NCBI GenBank assembly: GCA_037442205.1
Contig: JBBIQS010000013.1
Location: 1 to 64,000 of the forward strand
From: JBBIQS01 sp037442205
GTDB taxonomy: Bacteria; Myxococcota; Myxococcia; Myxococcales; UBA5297
Direction: 5' to 3'
DNA length: 64,000 bases
The position numbers and the translations under genes were made by a program. Shown one piece after another: positions 57,284 through 64,000 of the stretch (within the stretch, counting starts at the first letter, position 1; each line of letters begins with the position of its first letter). The notes below the pieces were generated by a model. The model was not told the origin of the DNA and searched no databases. It was given only the letters and a program-made list of their open reading frames with translations.

Positions 57284-57934
57284 TCAAGCCGGCTTTCGGG
57301 TTCCCTTCAAAGTCAGGCTGCGCACCATCACGCCGCCCTTCTCGTAGGGATCGCTTCTCTTGAGGATCTCGATCTGCTCGAAGCCGCCGGCGCGCACCGC
57401 CGCCAGGTACTCCGGCTCGGGAATGGCGCCGCCGTAGCAGGCAGCCCAGGCCGAAGGGTCGTTGCGCACCGACTCCGGCAGCTCCTTGTCGGCGATGACG
57501 TCCGAGACCACGAACCGCCCGCCCGGCCGCAGGATGCGGTGGATCTCGCGGTAGACCGCGGGCTTGTCCGGGGCGTGGTTGATGGTGCAGTTCGAGGTCA
57601 CCACGTCGGCCATGGCGTCGGGCAGCTCCAACTGCTCGAGTTGGCAGCGCACGAAGCGGACGTTGTCGAGGAAGGGCGGCACGCTCTTGCGGGCGGTGGC
57701 CAGCATCGCCTCGGTCATGTCCACGCCGACGGCCTGGCCCTTGGCCCCCACCAGGCCCGCCGCCTTGAGGACGTCGCGCCCCTGGCCGCAGCCCAAATCG
57801 ACGAAGACCTCGCCCAGGGTCGGGGTTGCCAGATCCAGGGCGTTGCCGCAGGAGAGCGAGCAGCACGAGGTCGCCAGGGAGGCGTACCGCTCCTGGATGG
57901 CGCCGTTGAGTTCCTTGAGCTCGACCTTCTGCAC
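57284..57934 (-). CDS. arsM: Arsenite methyltransferase-like SAM-dependent methyltransferase
   Basis: 216 residues from a GTG with GAGGAGG about five bases upstream. Class I methyltransferase VFVDLGCGQGRDVLKAAGLVG, DMTEAMLATARK, and the ArsM-like VTSNCTINHAPDKPAVYREIHRILRPGG. The Cys in TSNC and in AACYGGAIPEPEY match arsenic-binding Cys of ArsM, and a CC..C motif (ATSCCSLSCG) lies near the N-terminus. ArsM methylates As(III) in the cytoplasm. It is the first gene of the operon and is divergent from ccdA-trx. No arsR or arsenite efflux gene was seen. Confidence 0.75.
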   Translation of the reverse strand: MQKVELKELNGAIQERYASLATSCCSLSCGNALDLATPTLGEVFVDLGCGQGRDVLKAAGLVGAKGQAVGVDMTEAMLATARKSVPPFLDNVRFVRCQLEQLELPDAMADVVTSNCTINHAPDKPAVYREIHRILRPGGRFVVSDVIADKELPESVRNDPSAWAACYGGAIPEPEYLAAVRAGGFEQIEILKRSDPYEKGGVMVRSLTLKGTRKPA

Positions 57935-58120
57935 GTGCGCCTCCTCGCCTGCTGCTCCGCCTGCTTGCACCAATAGAGCCAAGCCACCGCGAAAGGGATT
58001 CGCAGCATCTTCCCGCGGCGCCGGTCGATTGTCCTGGCCGGAAAGATGAACCGCCGGGCGTTATCGGGGGCTCTAACTCCTCGAAAGGACTGCAGGCCCT
58101 TGCCCGCCTGCCAGAAGCTC

Positions 58121-59275
58121 ATGCCCGCCGACGTCGCCACCGTCTTTGCCGCCGGACTGCTGACCTTCCTCTCGCCATGCATCCTGCCGCTGGTGCCCGT
58201 CTACCTCGGGCTGCTCGGCGGAGCCGCGCTGACCCCCGAGGCCGGGCCTCGGCCGCTGCGGCTGATCTCCTCGGCGCTGGCGTTCTCGGCCGGCTTGGCG
58301 CTGGTGTTCGTGGGCATGGGCATGGCCGCAACCGTCGCCGGCCGCGCCCTGATCGCCCACCGCACGCTGCTGTTGCAGCTGGGCGGATTGGCGGTCTTTC
58401 TCTTCGGGCTCAAGTTCCTGGGCGTGCTGCAGCTGCCTTGGCTGGAGAACGACTACCGGCCGCTACTGGCCAAGGCTGGTGGGGGCGGAGTGCTGCGCGG
58501 GCTCTTGCTGGGCGCGGCCTTCGGACTCGGCTGGTCGCCCTGCGTCGGGCCGATCCTCGGCTCGGTGCTCACCTACGCGGCGAGCGCGGCGGCGACCCCT
58601 TGGCGCGGCGGGATCCTGCTCGCCGCCTATGCGGCCGGCCTGGCCGTGCCGCTGGTGGCCATCGCCGCGGTAGCGCCGCTCGCGCTTCCCTGGCTCAAGC
58701 GGCTGCAGAAGCATATGCGCGCCATGCAGCTGACCACCGGCGCGCTGCTGGCGGCGGTCGGGCTGCTGCTGATCACCGACACCTTGGGGCTTCTCCAGCC
58801 CTCGGTGGGCGCGCCCTCGCTTCCGCCGTCGGCACCCGTAGTGGCTGCCGAGGAGAGCTGCAGCTCCTCGGCGCAGCCGGGCAGCTGCGGGCTGCCGATC
58901 GCTGTCGCTGACAACGCTCCCGGGCCGGCACTCGAGCTGTCGCAGGGCGCCGAGTTGCTGGAGTTCGTCTCCTCGCGTTGCCCGGTCTGCCTGCGGATGG
59001 CGCCGGTGGTCGCCGCCGCCGAGAGCGACTGCGCCGGCAAGAGCGTGAGGGTGCGCAAGATTCGCGTCGACACCGCCGAAGGCCTGGCACTGGCCCGGCG
59101 CTCCGGAGTCATCGGCGTGCCCACCTTCCTGTTCATGGATGCCGCCGGAAAGGAGATCGCCCGACTCGTGGGCGAGCAGCCGCTGGCGGTGATGCGCCAG
59201 GCGCTCCAGGTGCTCTCTGGAGAGCAGTGTTCCAGCTTCCGCGCCTTCCCCTCGACCGATCAGGCGTCGCACTGA
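58121..59275 (+). CDS. CcdA-thioredoxin fusion protein
   Basis: 384 residues from the ATG at 58121. The first 240 residues form a CcdA/DsbD-beta electron-carrier membrane domain with the paired Cys in LTFLSPCILPLVPVYLG and GLGWSPCVGPILG. A linker with SCSSSAQPGSCG leads to a thioredoxin domain with SSRCPVCLRMAP (CPVC) and GVPTFLFMD. It passes electrons from cytoplasmic thioredoxin (the TrxA/TrxB encoded in the divergent operon) to the periplasm. Confidence 0.85.
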   Translation: MPADVATVFAAGLLTFLSPCILPLVPVYLGLLGGAALTPEAGPRPLRLISSALAFSAGLALVFVGMGMAATVAGRALIAHRTLLLQLGGLAVFLFGLKFLGVLQLPWLENDYRPLLAKAGGGGVLRGLLLGAAFGLGWSPCVGPILGSVLTYAASAAATPWRGGILLAAYAAGLAVPLVAIAAVAPLALPWLKRLQKHMRAMQLTTGALLAAVGLLLITDTLGLLQPSVGAPSLPPSAPVVAAEESCSSSAQPGSCGLPIAVADNAPGPALELSQGAELLEFVSSRCPVCLRMAPVVAAAESDCAGKSVRVRKIRVDTAEGLALARRSGVIGVPTFLFMDAAGKEIARLVGEQPLAVMRQALQVLSGEQCSSFRAFPSTDQASH

Positions 59276-59296
59276 CGTTCAAGCCGGTGAGCCGCT

Positions 59297-60013
59297 TCAC
59301 CGCTCGGTGTCGTACCAGAGCTCGTCTTCCATCCGCTCCGAGCCCTTGCTGCGCCGCCACAGGCCGATCACCCGCAGGGCGTTGCGGAAGAGGTACCAGT
59401 CGCCAAAGCGGTCGAACTTGCGGCAGGAGGTGACGATCGAGGCGCGCCAGAGGATCTTGGCCTTCCTGCCGGTCGCACGGGCCAGCCGCCGCAGCCGCAG
59501 GGCGAAGTCGACGTCCTCGAAGCTGCGCCTGGACTCGTCGAAGCCGCCCAGCTCGCCGAAGACCTCGCGGCGAACCCAGAAGGCGCCGCCCGAGATCCTC
59601 AGCACCAAGAGCGCCGGCAAGATCGACAGGAAGGTCAGCACCAGGCCCAACGACCACCGCTCGAACCAGATCGCCACCGAGCCGCCGATCACCTTGGGAT
59701 CGCGCAGGGCAAGGTCCACCTTCGACAGCAGGTTCGCCGACATGCGGCTGTCGGCGTCGATGGTCACCAGCACCTCGCCGCTGGCCGCGCGGGCGCCGTG
59801 GTTGCGGATGGCTGAGAGGCAGCGAGCGTCGCTGGCGGTGACCACCCCGCCCTTCTCCCGGGCGATCCGCTCGGTGCCGTCGGTGCAGCGGTTGAGGACG
59901 ACCACCACCTCGGCCTCGACCTGCGCCTGCCGGGCGGACTCGCGCACGGAGTCGATGCAGGCGCCCAGCCAGTGCTCCTCGTTTCGGGCTGGGATGACGA
60001 CGCTGTACTTCAA
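59297..60013 (-). CDS. Family 2 glycosyltransferase
   Basis: 238 residues from a TTG with AGGAGG nine bases upstream. GT-A nucleotide-binding SVVIPARNEEHWLGACIDSV, VVVLNRCTDGTERIA, the metal-binding motif TIDADSRM, and GGFDESRRSFEDVDFALRL. A hydrophobic segment (LTFLSILPALLVLRI) suggests membrane association. The sugar donor and acceptor are unknown. Convergent with the CcdA gene. Confidence 0.85.
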   Translation of the reverse strand: MKYSVVIPARNEEHWLGACIDSVRESARQAQVEAEVVVVLNRCTDGTERIAREKGGVVTASDARCLSAIRNHGARAASGEVLVTIDADSRMSANLLSKVDLALRDPKVIGGSVAIWFERWSLGLVLTFLSILPALLVLRISGGAFWVRREVFGELGGFDESRRSFEDVDFALRLRRLARATGRKAKILWRASIVTSCRKFDRFGDWYLFRNALRVIGLWRRSKGSERMEDELWYDTER

Positions 60014-60154
60014 GGGGCGGGCCTCCTGAGGCGGGGCTCAGAATAGCGCCGATCTGTCAGCGCATTCCGCCGCACCGTCGGGCGCCAGCTCGGCCGCCAG
60101 CGTTGCTTGCGGCCGGCTAGATCGAGAAGCCGCGCCAGCCCAGTGCGCTACCCG

Positions 60155-61237
60155 CTACCACTCCAGCGAACGAGTGCTCGGGCGGTCTGGTTTGCCATCG
60201 CTCGCAGCCGGGCAGCCGCGGGCGAGCAGCTTCTCGAACACCGGCCCGAGGTCGTCCTGCTGCGGAGCGGCGAAGTCCTCGGTGCCGACGGCGCGCACCG
60301 CGGCGAGAAAGCGCCGCCACTCGCCGCCGCAGGCCTCGAGCAGCCTGGCGAAGTGAGGGCCGCCGGAGTCGTAGGTTCGATAGCCGGCGAGCACGGCGTT
60401 GTTCAGGCGCCGGGAGAGTCCGAGGTCTTTCTGTGCCTCGCCGAGGATGCGCTCCTTGCCGGCGAGCTTCTCCGGGGCCGTTCTGCCCGAGCGGAAGAGC
60501 GCGTCGAGCTCGAGGAAGGTGCGATGGAGGCGCGCGATCCGCCCCTCATAGCGCGACTGCGACTGCTGCCAGGCCTCGAGCAGCGCCGGGCGGGACGAGG
60601 CCTGCTCGCGCAGCAGCTCGAGGGTGAGGCGATCGGCGACGAAGCTCGCCAGGCTCTCGTCGAAGGCCGACTGGTTCGGCAGGTAGACGGCGGCGTGGAC
60701 GCTCTCGTGGAGGATGACGTTGGCCAGCTCGCCTAGCGCCTCGTCTCCCTCGGGGATCATGGTCGAGAGCACCGGATCGCTGAACCAGCCCAGGGTCGAG
60801 TAGGCGCTGGCCGGGCGGACGTCGACGTCCTCGCCCTGGCGCCGCAGTTGCTCGGCGACCGACTCGGCCTCGCTCCGCTGGAAGAAGCCCAGGTAGGGAA
60901 CGCTGCCCACCAGCGGGAAGAGCCAGCGCCGCGCCTCGAGCGACAGCGGCGGGCAGGCCTGGACGACCCACACCGCCGCCTCGCGACGCAGGTCGGCGTA
61001 AGAGGTGTAGTTGCGGGTCGCCGGCAGGCCGCGCCGCTCGCCGAAGGCCTTGATGTGCTCGACCTCCTGCAGCAGCCAGCGCACGCGGGGCGAGAGCTGC
61101 TCGCCGGACAAGGCATGGGGAATCGAGCGCGCCGAGTGGAGGATGGCGTATTGCCCCGCGGCGGCCTGGGCGAGATAGCCCGTGGAAAGGCAGCCGCACC
61201 CCACCAGCGCCGACAGCATGAGAAGCAGCGTTCGCAT
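60155..61237 (-). CDS. Lipoprotein aminopeptidase of the PF10023 type
   Basis: 360 residues from the ATG at 61237. N-terminus MRTLLLMLSALVGCGCLSTG is a lipoprotein signal. The zinc motif is ILHESVHAAVY (HExxH), preceded by STLGWFSDPVLSTMIPEGDE and followed by NQSAFDESLASFV; this order is the putative aminopeptidase family (PF10023). The protein is probably outer-membrane or periplasmic. An in-frame extension to 61393 lacks a site. Confidence 0.85.
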   Translation of the reverse strand: MRTLLLMLSALVGCGCLSTGYLAQAAAGQYAILHSARSIPHALSGEQLSPRVRWLLQEVEHIKAFGERRGLPATRNYTSYADLRREAAVWVVQACPPLSLEARRWLFPLVGSVPYLGFFQRSEAESVAEQLRRQGEDVDVRPASAYSTLGWFSDPVLSTMIPEGDEALGELANVILHESVHAAVYLPNQSAFDESLASFVADRLTLELLREQASSRPALLEAWQQSQSRYEGRIARLHRTFLELDALFRSGRTAPEKLAGKERILGEAQKDLGLSRRLNNAVLAGYRTYDSGGPHFARLLEACGGEWRRFLAAVRAVGTEDFAAPQQDDLGPVFEKLLARGCPAASDGKPDRPSTRSLEW

Positions 61238-61422
61238 TGCGATCGGATCTACCACGAGGCCGCGCTCCGGCTGTCGGCGCCAAGCGGCGTGGCAATTCGT
61301 CACGCCCCGATGCAATCCGGCCTCGGGCGCAAAGCAATTTCCCAGTGATTTCGGCTTGGACCCGGCATTGCAGAGTGCTCGCGCATGGAACACGCGGCGG
61401 TTCGGCCGCGAAGGAGGACGCC

Positions 61423-61905
61423 ATGACGCGCAGCAGCTTCGTCTCCACCGCAGCTCTCTCGGCGCTGGCCACAGCGGCGCTGGTGCTCGTCGTCTTTGGA
61501 GCGCGGCCGACCAATGCCGGGTCGCGGACCAGGAAATCCGCCGCCATCTCCAACGAGGTGCGCTTCGAGGGGACGCTGGCCAAGGCCGGCGATGGCTGGC
61601 GAATCGACTACCTGGGGCGCAACGGAGGCAAGAAGGAGCAGCAGTGCCAGCTCATCGCGCGGGTGATGCAGCAGGACATCGAGGTGATGGCCCGCGTGGC
61701 GCCGGTGCCGCGCGAGCTGGGGACCACGACCTTCGCGGCGGTCGTCCCGGCTGGCGGCGAGGCGAAGGGAGAGGTCGCCTTGCCGGACAAAGTATCGGCG
61801 CTGCTGAAGGCGTCCGGGAGAAAGTCGAAGAGTGCCGAGGGCTCGAAGCGCTCCTTCGTCACCTTTGAAGCGAAGTGCCAGCCGACCACCGACCAGGTGA
61901 TCTGA
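61423..61905 (+). CDS. Exported hypothetical protein
   Basis: 160 residues from an ATG with AAGGAGG seven bases upstream. Signal peptide (FVSTAALSALATAALVLVVFG), then a single beta-rich domain with VRFEGTLAKAGDGWRIDYLGRNG and two Cys (QQCQLI and AKCQ). No family was recognised. It lies nine bases before the next gene and is probably cotranscribed with it. Confidence 0.65.
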   Translation: MTRSSFVSTAALSALATAALVLVVFGARPTNAGSRTRKSAAISNEVRFEGTLAKAGDGWRIDYLGRNGGKKEQQCQLIARVMQQDIEVMARVAPVPRELGTTTFAAVVPAGGEAKGEVALPDKVSALLKASGRKSKSAEGSKRSFVTFEAKCQPTTDQVI

Positions 61906-61914
61906 GGAGTGCCA

Positions 61915-63099
61915 ATGCGCTCGGATCGCGTGGCGATTGCGGTGGGGATAGCGGTCGGACTCGCTGGCGGCGCAGTGGCTGTAGCCTGCCTGCCGTCGAG
62001 CTCGGCGAGCTCACAGCCGGACGTGCCGCGTGTGGACGGCCGGCTGTTGGACGAAGCGGAGGGCACGCTCGACTTGCTTGCGTTCCACTACGTCGCCGAA
62101 GCGGCGCCCATCACCGACGAGATCTACCGGGCCTTCTTCTCTTCGCTGCCGCCCAAGACACGGCTCCTGGCGCTGGTGCCTCCGCCGCACGACGGTCTCG
62201 ACTCGGCGGCCGGACTGGAGACGCTTCTGTCGGCATTGCCCGATGGCGGGCGGCTGCTCGAGCGCACCTCGATTGCCCTGGCTTCGGACTCCATCTCGCC
62301 GTGGTCGAAGGATCGCGCCCTGGTCGCCTCGAGTCGGACGGGATCGCTGCTGCTCGCGCCTTCCGAGCCCACGGGAAGCTGGAGCCGGCGCCGCGCCGAC
62401 TGGAACGCGCCGATGGATCTCGCCGCCGCCTTCTCCTCCGTGCTGAGCGCCAGCTCGCTGCCGCTCGATTTCGACGCCGGCGACTTCGCGGTCACCGGCG
62501 AAAGGCTGCTGGTGGACGCGAACCTCCTCGAGAAGAACCGGGGCAGGGGAATCGACCGCGCGGCAGAGCTGGCGGCGACCCTCGAGCGGATGTTCGGGAT
62601 GCCGGTGGTGGTGCTGGGGGAAAAGCCCGGCGACGTGCCCCGGCATCACCTGTCGATGTACCTGACCCCGCTCACCGATGGCGTGATCCTGCTCGGCGAT
62701 CCACGCGAGGGACGGCGGATCGTGGGGGCGGGCTACCGGCCCGGAGAGACGAGCCCTGAGACCGGCGAGCCGCTGGATGCCGATTTCTCCGAGGCGATGT
62801 TGGCTCGATACGACCGCTCCGAGCGCGAGCTGGCCCGGGCCGGCTTCAAGGTGGTGCGCATCCCCACCGTGCCCTTCGACGACAAGACCTACTTCGCCTA
62901 CACCAACGGCGTCTTCGAGACCCGCGCAGGCAAGCGCATGGCCTGGGTGCCGACCTTCGGGGTTCCCGCGCTCGACCAGGCGGCCCTCGGCGTCTATCGC
63001 GCGCAGGGCTGGGAGGTGCGTCCCATTCCCAGCCGCGCGGCGTTTCGCTACCACGGCACCATTGGCTGCCTCGTCAATCCGCTGGTGCGCGGGCGCTGA
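61915..63099 (+). CDS. Amidinotransferase/deiminase-fold lipoprotein
   Basis: 394 residues from an ATG with GAGGAG five bases upstream. A hydrophobic N-terminus ends in VAVACLPSS (lipobox-like). The fold is suggested by RLLVDANLLEKNRG, HHLSMYLTPLTDGVILLGD, NGVFETRAGKRMAWVPTFG and GTIGCLVNPL, with the nucleophilic Cys near the C-terminus, as in peptidylarginine deiminase-like enzymes. The usual HxD is here HLS, so the catalytic Asp may be missing. Substrate unknown. It is 9 bases after the preceding gene. Confidence 0.65.
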   Translation: MRSDRVAIAVGIAVGLAGGAVAVACLPSSSASSQPDVPRVDGRLLDEAEGTLDLLAFHYVAEAAPITDEIYRAFFSSLPPKTRLLALVPPPHDGLDSAAGLETLLSALPDGGRLLERTSIALASDSISPWSKDRALVASSRTGSLLLAPSEPTGSWSRRRADWNAPMDLAAAFSSVLSASSLPLDFDAGDFAVTGERLLVDANLLEKNRGRGIDRAAELAATLERMFGMPVVVLGEKPGDVPRHHLSMYLTPLTDGVILLGDPREGRRIVGAGYRPGETSPETGEPLDADFSEAMLARYDRSERELARAGFKVVRIPTVPFDDKTYFAYTNGVFETRAGKRMAWVPTFGVPALDQAALGVYRAQGWEVRPIPSRAAFRYHGTIGCLVNPLVRGR

Positions 63100-63117
63100 T
63101 GCGGTAGCGTCCGGGGC

Positions 63118-63855
63118 GTGTTCGAGATTCGAGAGATCGAGAAGCTGCTCCACGAGGCCTACATCGCCGCCGAGGGGACCCGGCTGCGCGACGAGGATCG
63201 GCGCAAGGCGATCGAGGTGGCGGCGTTGCTCGACGAGCTGGCGCGGACGCGCAAGGGCGGGCACCTGGTGGATGCCGCCGCTGGCAAGGCTTACCTCGGG
63301 ATCCTCGCGGCCAAGCTGATGGGCTTTGGGCCGGTGACCGTCCTCGAGCGCGAGGCCGATCGGGTGCGCGCCTGCGAGCAGGCGGCGCGCCGGTTGGGCG
63401 TCGAGGAGAAGGTTCGCATCGTGCAGACCGACCTGGCGGATTTCGACGCCTGGCCGGAGCGCATCGACGTGCTGGTGGCGCTGCACGCCTGCGGGCCGGC
63501 GTCGGACCTGGTGATCGACGCCGCGGTGCGGCGGCAGGCGCGCTGGCTGCTCTTGGTTCCCTGCTGCTACGGCGCCGCGATTCCCTTCGCCGCGAAGGCG
63601 GGAGAGCTGGCGGCGCGAACGGGGATTTCGCATCACCCCGAGCTGCGCAACCGGCTCAGCGCCTCGCTGATCGACGCCGAGCGGACGCTGCGGCTGGAGG
63701 CGAGCGGCTGGCAGACCACGGTGGCGCCGCTGGTGCCGCCCACGGTGACGCCGCACAACCTGCTCTGGAGGGCGAGGCGGAGCCTGGAGCCGAGGCGGAT
63801 GGCCGAGGCGAGCGAAGCCCTGGCGAGGCTGCGCGCCGGCTTGGTGGATGGCTGA
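63118..63855 (+). CDS. SAM-dependent methyltransferase (Methyltransf_32-like)
   Basis: 245 residues from a GTG at 63118. The text HLVDAAAGKAYLGILAAKLMG (motif I variant), VTVLEREADRVRACEQAARRLG, LVALHACGPASDLVIDAAV and WLLLVPCCY is the pattern of the PF13679 (Methyltransf_32) family. The loop VALHACGPASD and Cys-rich VPCCY are characteristic. Substrate unknown, probably a small molecule or RNA. It lies 18 bases after the deiminase-like gene. Confidence 0.75.
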   Translation: MFEIREIEKLLHEAYIAAEGTRLRDEDRRKAIEVAALLDELARTRKGGHLVDAAAGKAYLGILAAKLMGFGPVTVLEREADRVRACEQAARRLGVEEKVRIVQTDLADFDAWPERIDVLVALHACGPASDLVIDAAVRRQARWLLLVPCCYGAAIPFAAKAGELAARTGISHHPELRNRLSASLIDAERTLRLEASGWQTTVAPLVPPTVTPHNLLWRARRSLEPRRMAEASEALARLRAGLVDG

Positions 63856-63950
63856 CAGGGCACGATTTCAGTCAGAGGGCGATCTATGGTGTTGGGGCGT
63901 TCGTGCCGGTCGACCTGACGAGCCCGGCGCGGCGCCAAGGGAGAGGTTCG

Positions 63951-64000
63951 ATGCGTCTTGCCCGACTGACCAAGGTCCTGCTGGTGAGCTTGTGCTTGCC
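63951..64000 (+). CDS. Start of an exported protein (runs off right edge)
   Basis: An ATG at 63951 with GGGAGAGG just upstream opens MRLARLTKVLLVSLCLP, a basic n-region and hydrophobic h-region typical of a signal peptide. The rest of the gene lies outside the window. Confidence 0.5.
   Translation, partial: MRLARLTKVLLVSLCL

Overview
The window looks like a chromosomal segment of a high-G+C Gram-negative bacterium, most likely a myxobacterium-type member of Myxococcota or a related deltaproteobacterial lineage. This rests on strong G+C codon bias in the backbone, many Sec-dependent lipoproteins with cysteine-rich repeats, a PilZ-receiver fusion, an RHS protein, and housekeeping families (Nuo, RecBCD, Moco synthesis) typical of that group. 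The lineage is inferred; no rRNA or tRNA gene was seen.

Layout. (1) 1-2.6 kb: the end of an IS3-type element, a TPR/archaemetzincin-like gene that has lost its 5' end to it, and a small immunity-like beta-propeller gene. (2) 2.9-20.2 kb, all minus strand: respiratory complex I genes nuoE-F-J-K and nuoL-M-N. The two halves are separated by a 9.1-kb lower-G+C island (8225-17317). The island carries a secreted 1870-residue RHS protein with a C-terminal HExxH domain, a translationally coupled upstream beta-propeller, a coupled downstream exported partner, and cysteine-rich exported proteins. nuoG, nuoH and nuoI are absent from this window. (3) 20.3-32.9 kb: PilZ-receiver protein, Uma2-type nuclease, antistasin-like lipoprotein, SIMPL protein, MFS exporter divergent from an Rrf2 regulator plus DoxX protein, an Rmd1-like protein, exported proteins and a HelD-like helicase. 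(4) 33.0-39.1 kb: a 42-bp tandem repeat between two copies of a duplicated 3' gene cassette (third copy inside an intact gene at 36930), an exosortase with an adjacent VIT/vWA protein that looks like its substrate, and a frameshifted rhomboid gene.

(5) 39.3-48.4 kb: recC-recB-recD with ATGA overlaps. (6) 48.4-51.6 kb: moaA-moeA-mobA-orf (minus), preceded by a structured leader. (7) 51.8-55.4 kb: a membrane-tethered thioredoxin, a DUF2892 protein, chromate transporter chrA and a radical SAM/SPASM protein. (8) 55.5-59.3 kb: a minus-strand operon arsM-like methyltransferase / 33-residue Cys-rich peptide / trxA / trxB / DUF6132-like, divergent from a CcdA-thioredoxin fusion; together a thiol-redox and probably arsenic-handling module. 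(9) 59.3-64 kb: glycosyltransferase, M-type aminopeptidase lipoprotein, an amidinotransferase-fold lipoprotein, a methyltransferase and a gene running off the right edge.

The strongest candidates for something undescribed are the RHS/HExxH system embedded in the nuo operon, the zinc-ligand-less archaemetzincin fused to TPRs, the exosortase/VIT-vWA pair next to the repeat-cassette region, and the 33-residue Cys-rich peptide in the thioredoxin/ArsM operon.
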